A stretch of DNA of 64,000 nt from Fen-1254 sp963778945 (lineage in GTDB: Bacteria; Bacteroidota; Ignavibacteria; UBA10030). The DNA is taken from assembly GCA_963778945.1 (NCBI GenBank), contig CAVZWL010000014.1:1-64000 (forward strand), read 5' to 3'. This document shows positions 63,086-64,000 of the stretch, in pieces (within the stretch, counting starts at the first letter, position 1; every line of letters starts with the position of its first letter). The notes beneath the pieces were generated by a model. That model was not told where the DNA came from. It was given only the letters and a program-made list of their open reading frames with translations, and searched no databases. Made by a program: the position numbers and the translations under genes.

Positions 63086-63631
63086 ATGACACTCGACATT
63101 TTGATCGGAATTCCGGTGCTTCTTGCTATGCTTTCCGGATTGAGAGACGGGCTTGTTCGAAAAACAGTGGCTTTAATCTTGATGGTTCTGACTCTCTTTG
63201 TGGGACAGTTGTATATGCACGACATCGGAAATTTTTTAATCCGTTACAACATCGCCTCGCCTGAGACTGCCCCGCGAAGAGGATTTTACTGCATTTTTTT
63301 CGGCGTCGGAATCGTTCAGTCCATCTTGTATAGATTCATAACCGGTAATTACAAGATAGGAGGTATCATGGGACCGCTCGGCGGCGCGGTTATTGGATTT
63401 GTCCAGGGAATCGTTTTCACGAGTATTATGCTGATGATGATGTCGCTTACCGGATTCCCGGATAGATCGATGATAAGAGATTCGCAGTTTTATAAACCGG
63501 TCGTCAATATTGCTCCGGAACTTTTGGATGTCACTTCATCTCTTCATTCCGAAGCAGTGGATCGCATCAAAAAAATTACTTCACCGGATGACCAGGAAGA
63601 TTCTTCGAACAAGTCAAAAAATAAAGAATGA
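63086..63631 (+). CDS. CvpA-family membrane protein
   Basis: A 181-residue protein with four hydrophobic segments: LDILIGIPVLLAMLSGLRDG, KTVALILMVLTLFVGQLYM, GFYCIFFGVGIVQSILYRFI, GGIMGPLGGAVIGFVQGIVF. It has the colicin V production protein topology and the GLRDGLVRK loop. A charged C-terminal tail follows (KKITSPDDQEDSSNKSKNKE). Role in envelope functions is only partly known. The stop overlaps the mutS2 start as ATGA at 63628, so translation is coupled; cvpA-mutS2 is a common gene pair. Confidence 0.9.
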   Translation: MTLDILIGIPVLLAMLSGLRDGLVRKTVALILMVLTLFVGQLYMHDIGNFLIRYNIASPETAPRRGFYCIFFGVGIVQSILYRFITGNYKIGGIMGPLGGAVIGFVQGIVFTSIMLMMMSLTGFPDRSMIRDSQFYKPVVNIAPELLDVTSSLHSEAVDRIKKITSPDDQEDSSNKSKNKE

Positions 63632-64000
63632 AGACGGAGGAAGAACAATCCTTGAGTGTTCATGATGTCCTGGAGCAGACCTCCCTCCAGGCGAATCTCA
63701 GGAAGCTCGAATTCCATAAAGTACTTGCCCGCATAGCAGATTTTACCGTATCGGAAACCGGACATGCCTCTGTTTTATTGCTGACGCCGAACACCGATCC
63801 CCGAACTGTAGCTCTCGAATTGCAAAAAGTTTCAGAAGCGAAAGAATTGCTCATTACGGAAGGAACCATTCCGCTCGATGGTTCTAAAGATATCCGCGCA
63901 TCACTTAAGAAACTGAGGATCGAGAACAGTTCGCTTACGGCAGAAGAACTATTGGAAATTGCGCAGACCCTGCGCGCATCCCGGTTGTTAAAGATATTTT
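63628..64000 (+). CDS. mutS2: Endonuclease MutS2, N-terminal part (runs off the window)
   Basis: The first about 124 residues: LEQTSLQANLRKLEFHKVLA, RIADFTVSETGHASVLLLTP, KVSEAKELLITEGTIPLDGS, KDIRASLKKLRIENSSLTAE and ELLEIAQTLRASRLL. This is the MutS2-type core/lever start (the LEF.K.L..I motif and the ASLKKLRIEN..L...EL segment). MutS2 suppresses homologous recombination or rescues collided ribosomes in various bacteria. The ATPase and Smr parts lie beyond the window, and no frameshift is seen in the part present. Confidence 0.9.
   Translation, partial: MKTEEEQSLSVHDVLEQTSLQANLRKLEFHKVLARIADFTVSETGHASVLLLTPNTDPRTVALELQKVSEAKELLITEGTIPLDGSKDIRASLKKLRIENSSLTAEELLEIAQTLRASRLLKIF

Overview
The window reads as a chromosome segment of a Gram-negative bacterium of the Fibrobacterota-Chlorobiota-Bacteroidota group, most likely on the Bacteroidota/Ignavibacteriota side. 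The main pointers are SecA with the long insertion after DEAD motif II typical of that group and a C-terminal SEC-C zinc motif, a Wzi-like capsule barrel, two PorV/PorQ-like barrels beside a BNR-type secreted protein with a FlgD-like type IX sorting domain, and O-antigen ligase with two GT9 transferases (an LPS-bearing outer membrane). This placement is inferred from gene families; no rRNA or tRNA gene is visible.

Layout. 0.1-15.3 kb is a surface-polysaccharide island: five GT4-type glycosyltransferases (four of them close paralogues, one of these decayed), FkbM methyltransferase, two broken glycosyltransferase genes, cupin, DegT-type aminotransferase and SAM methyltransferase. Two insertion sequences (IS66-type at 1641-3216, ISNCY/IS5-like at 3237-4731) sit side by side in it. 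15.5-27 kb holds nucleotide-sugar genes: a GHMP-kinase/UDPGP-type fusion and a GalU-like nucleotidyltransferase, bracketed by two HEPN/MNT toxin-antitoxin pairs in opposite gene order, then gmd, a four-helix-bundle ORF, fcl, UDP-glucuronate decarboxylase and a GT2. 27-46 kb is Wzi, an ECF sigma/anti-sigma/Spy-like operon, cysteine desulfurase, Ppx/GppA, PrmA, DacB, SecA, a glnB remnant, Era, an EamA transporter, UvrC and an MsbA-type ABC exporter. 46-50.8 kb carries two GT9 transferases, O-antigen ligase and a GT2-like protein. 50.8-55 kb is a tightly overlapping reverse-strand operon of envelope proteins. 55-64 kb is housekeeping: site-2 protease, PASTA protein, Rpe, Lrp/AsnC, enoyl-CoA hydratase, Apt, a Yip1-like membrane protein, a small zinc protease, YqeY, CvpA and the start of MutS2.

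Two features stand out. First, nearly every intergenic gap between 16.2 and 46.2 kb, and again at 56.3-56.6 kb, is packed with degenerate tandem heptamers such as RGTTCKT and RGTRAAT (reverse complements share the skeleton RNRAAYN), mixed with octamer GTGCTGCG-type repeats, REP-like GC-rich palindromes and a CGCTAACGCG-type element. These arrays run up to start codons, supply stop codons, and are translated at the ends of some proteins. Second, a 250-bp element at 60500-60749 has an exact 8-bp target duplication and ends matching the IS66 element 57 kb away, but no transposase; its interior is a chain of perfect hairpins. It is a non-autonomous mobile element, possibly carrying a structured RNA.

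Many genes, including probably essential ones (era, rpe) and uvrC, contain single-base frameshifts. This density in core genes points to consensus sequence errors more than to pseudogenes, so frameshifted core genes are given here as one gene over the full span. Genes with several lesions in the polysaccharide island are given as pseudogenes, with the caveat that some may be intact in the organism.
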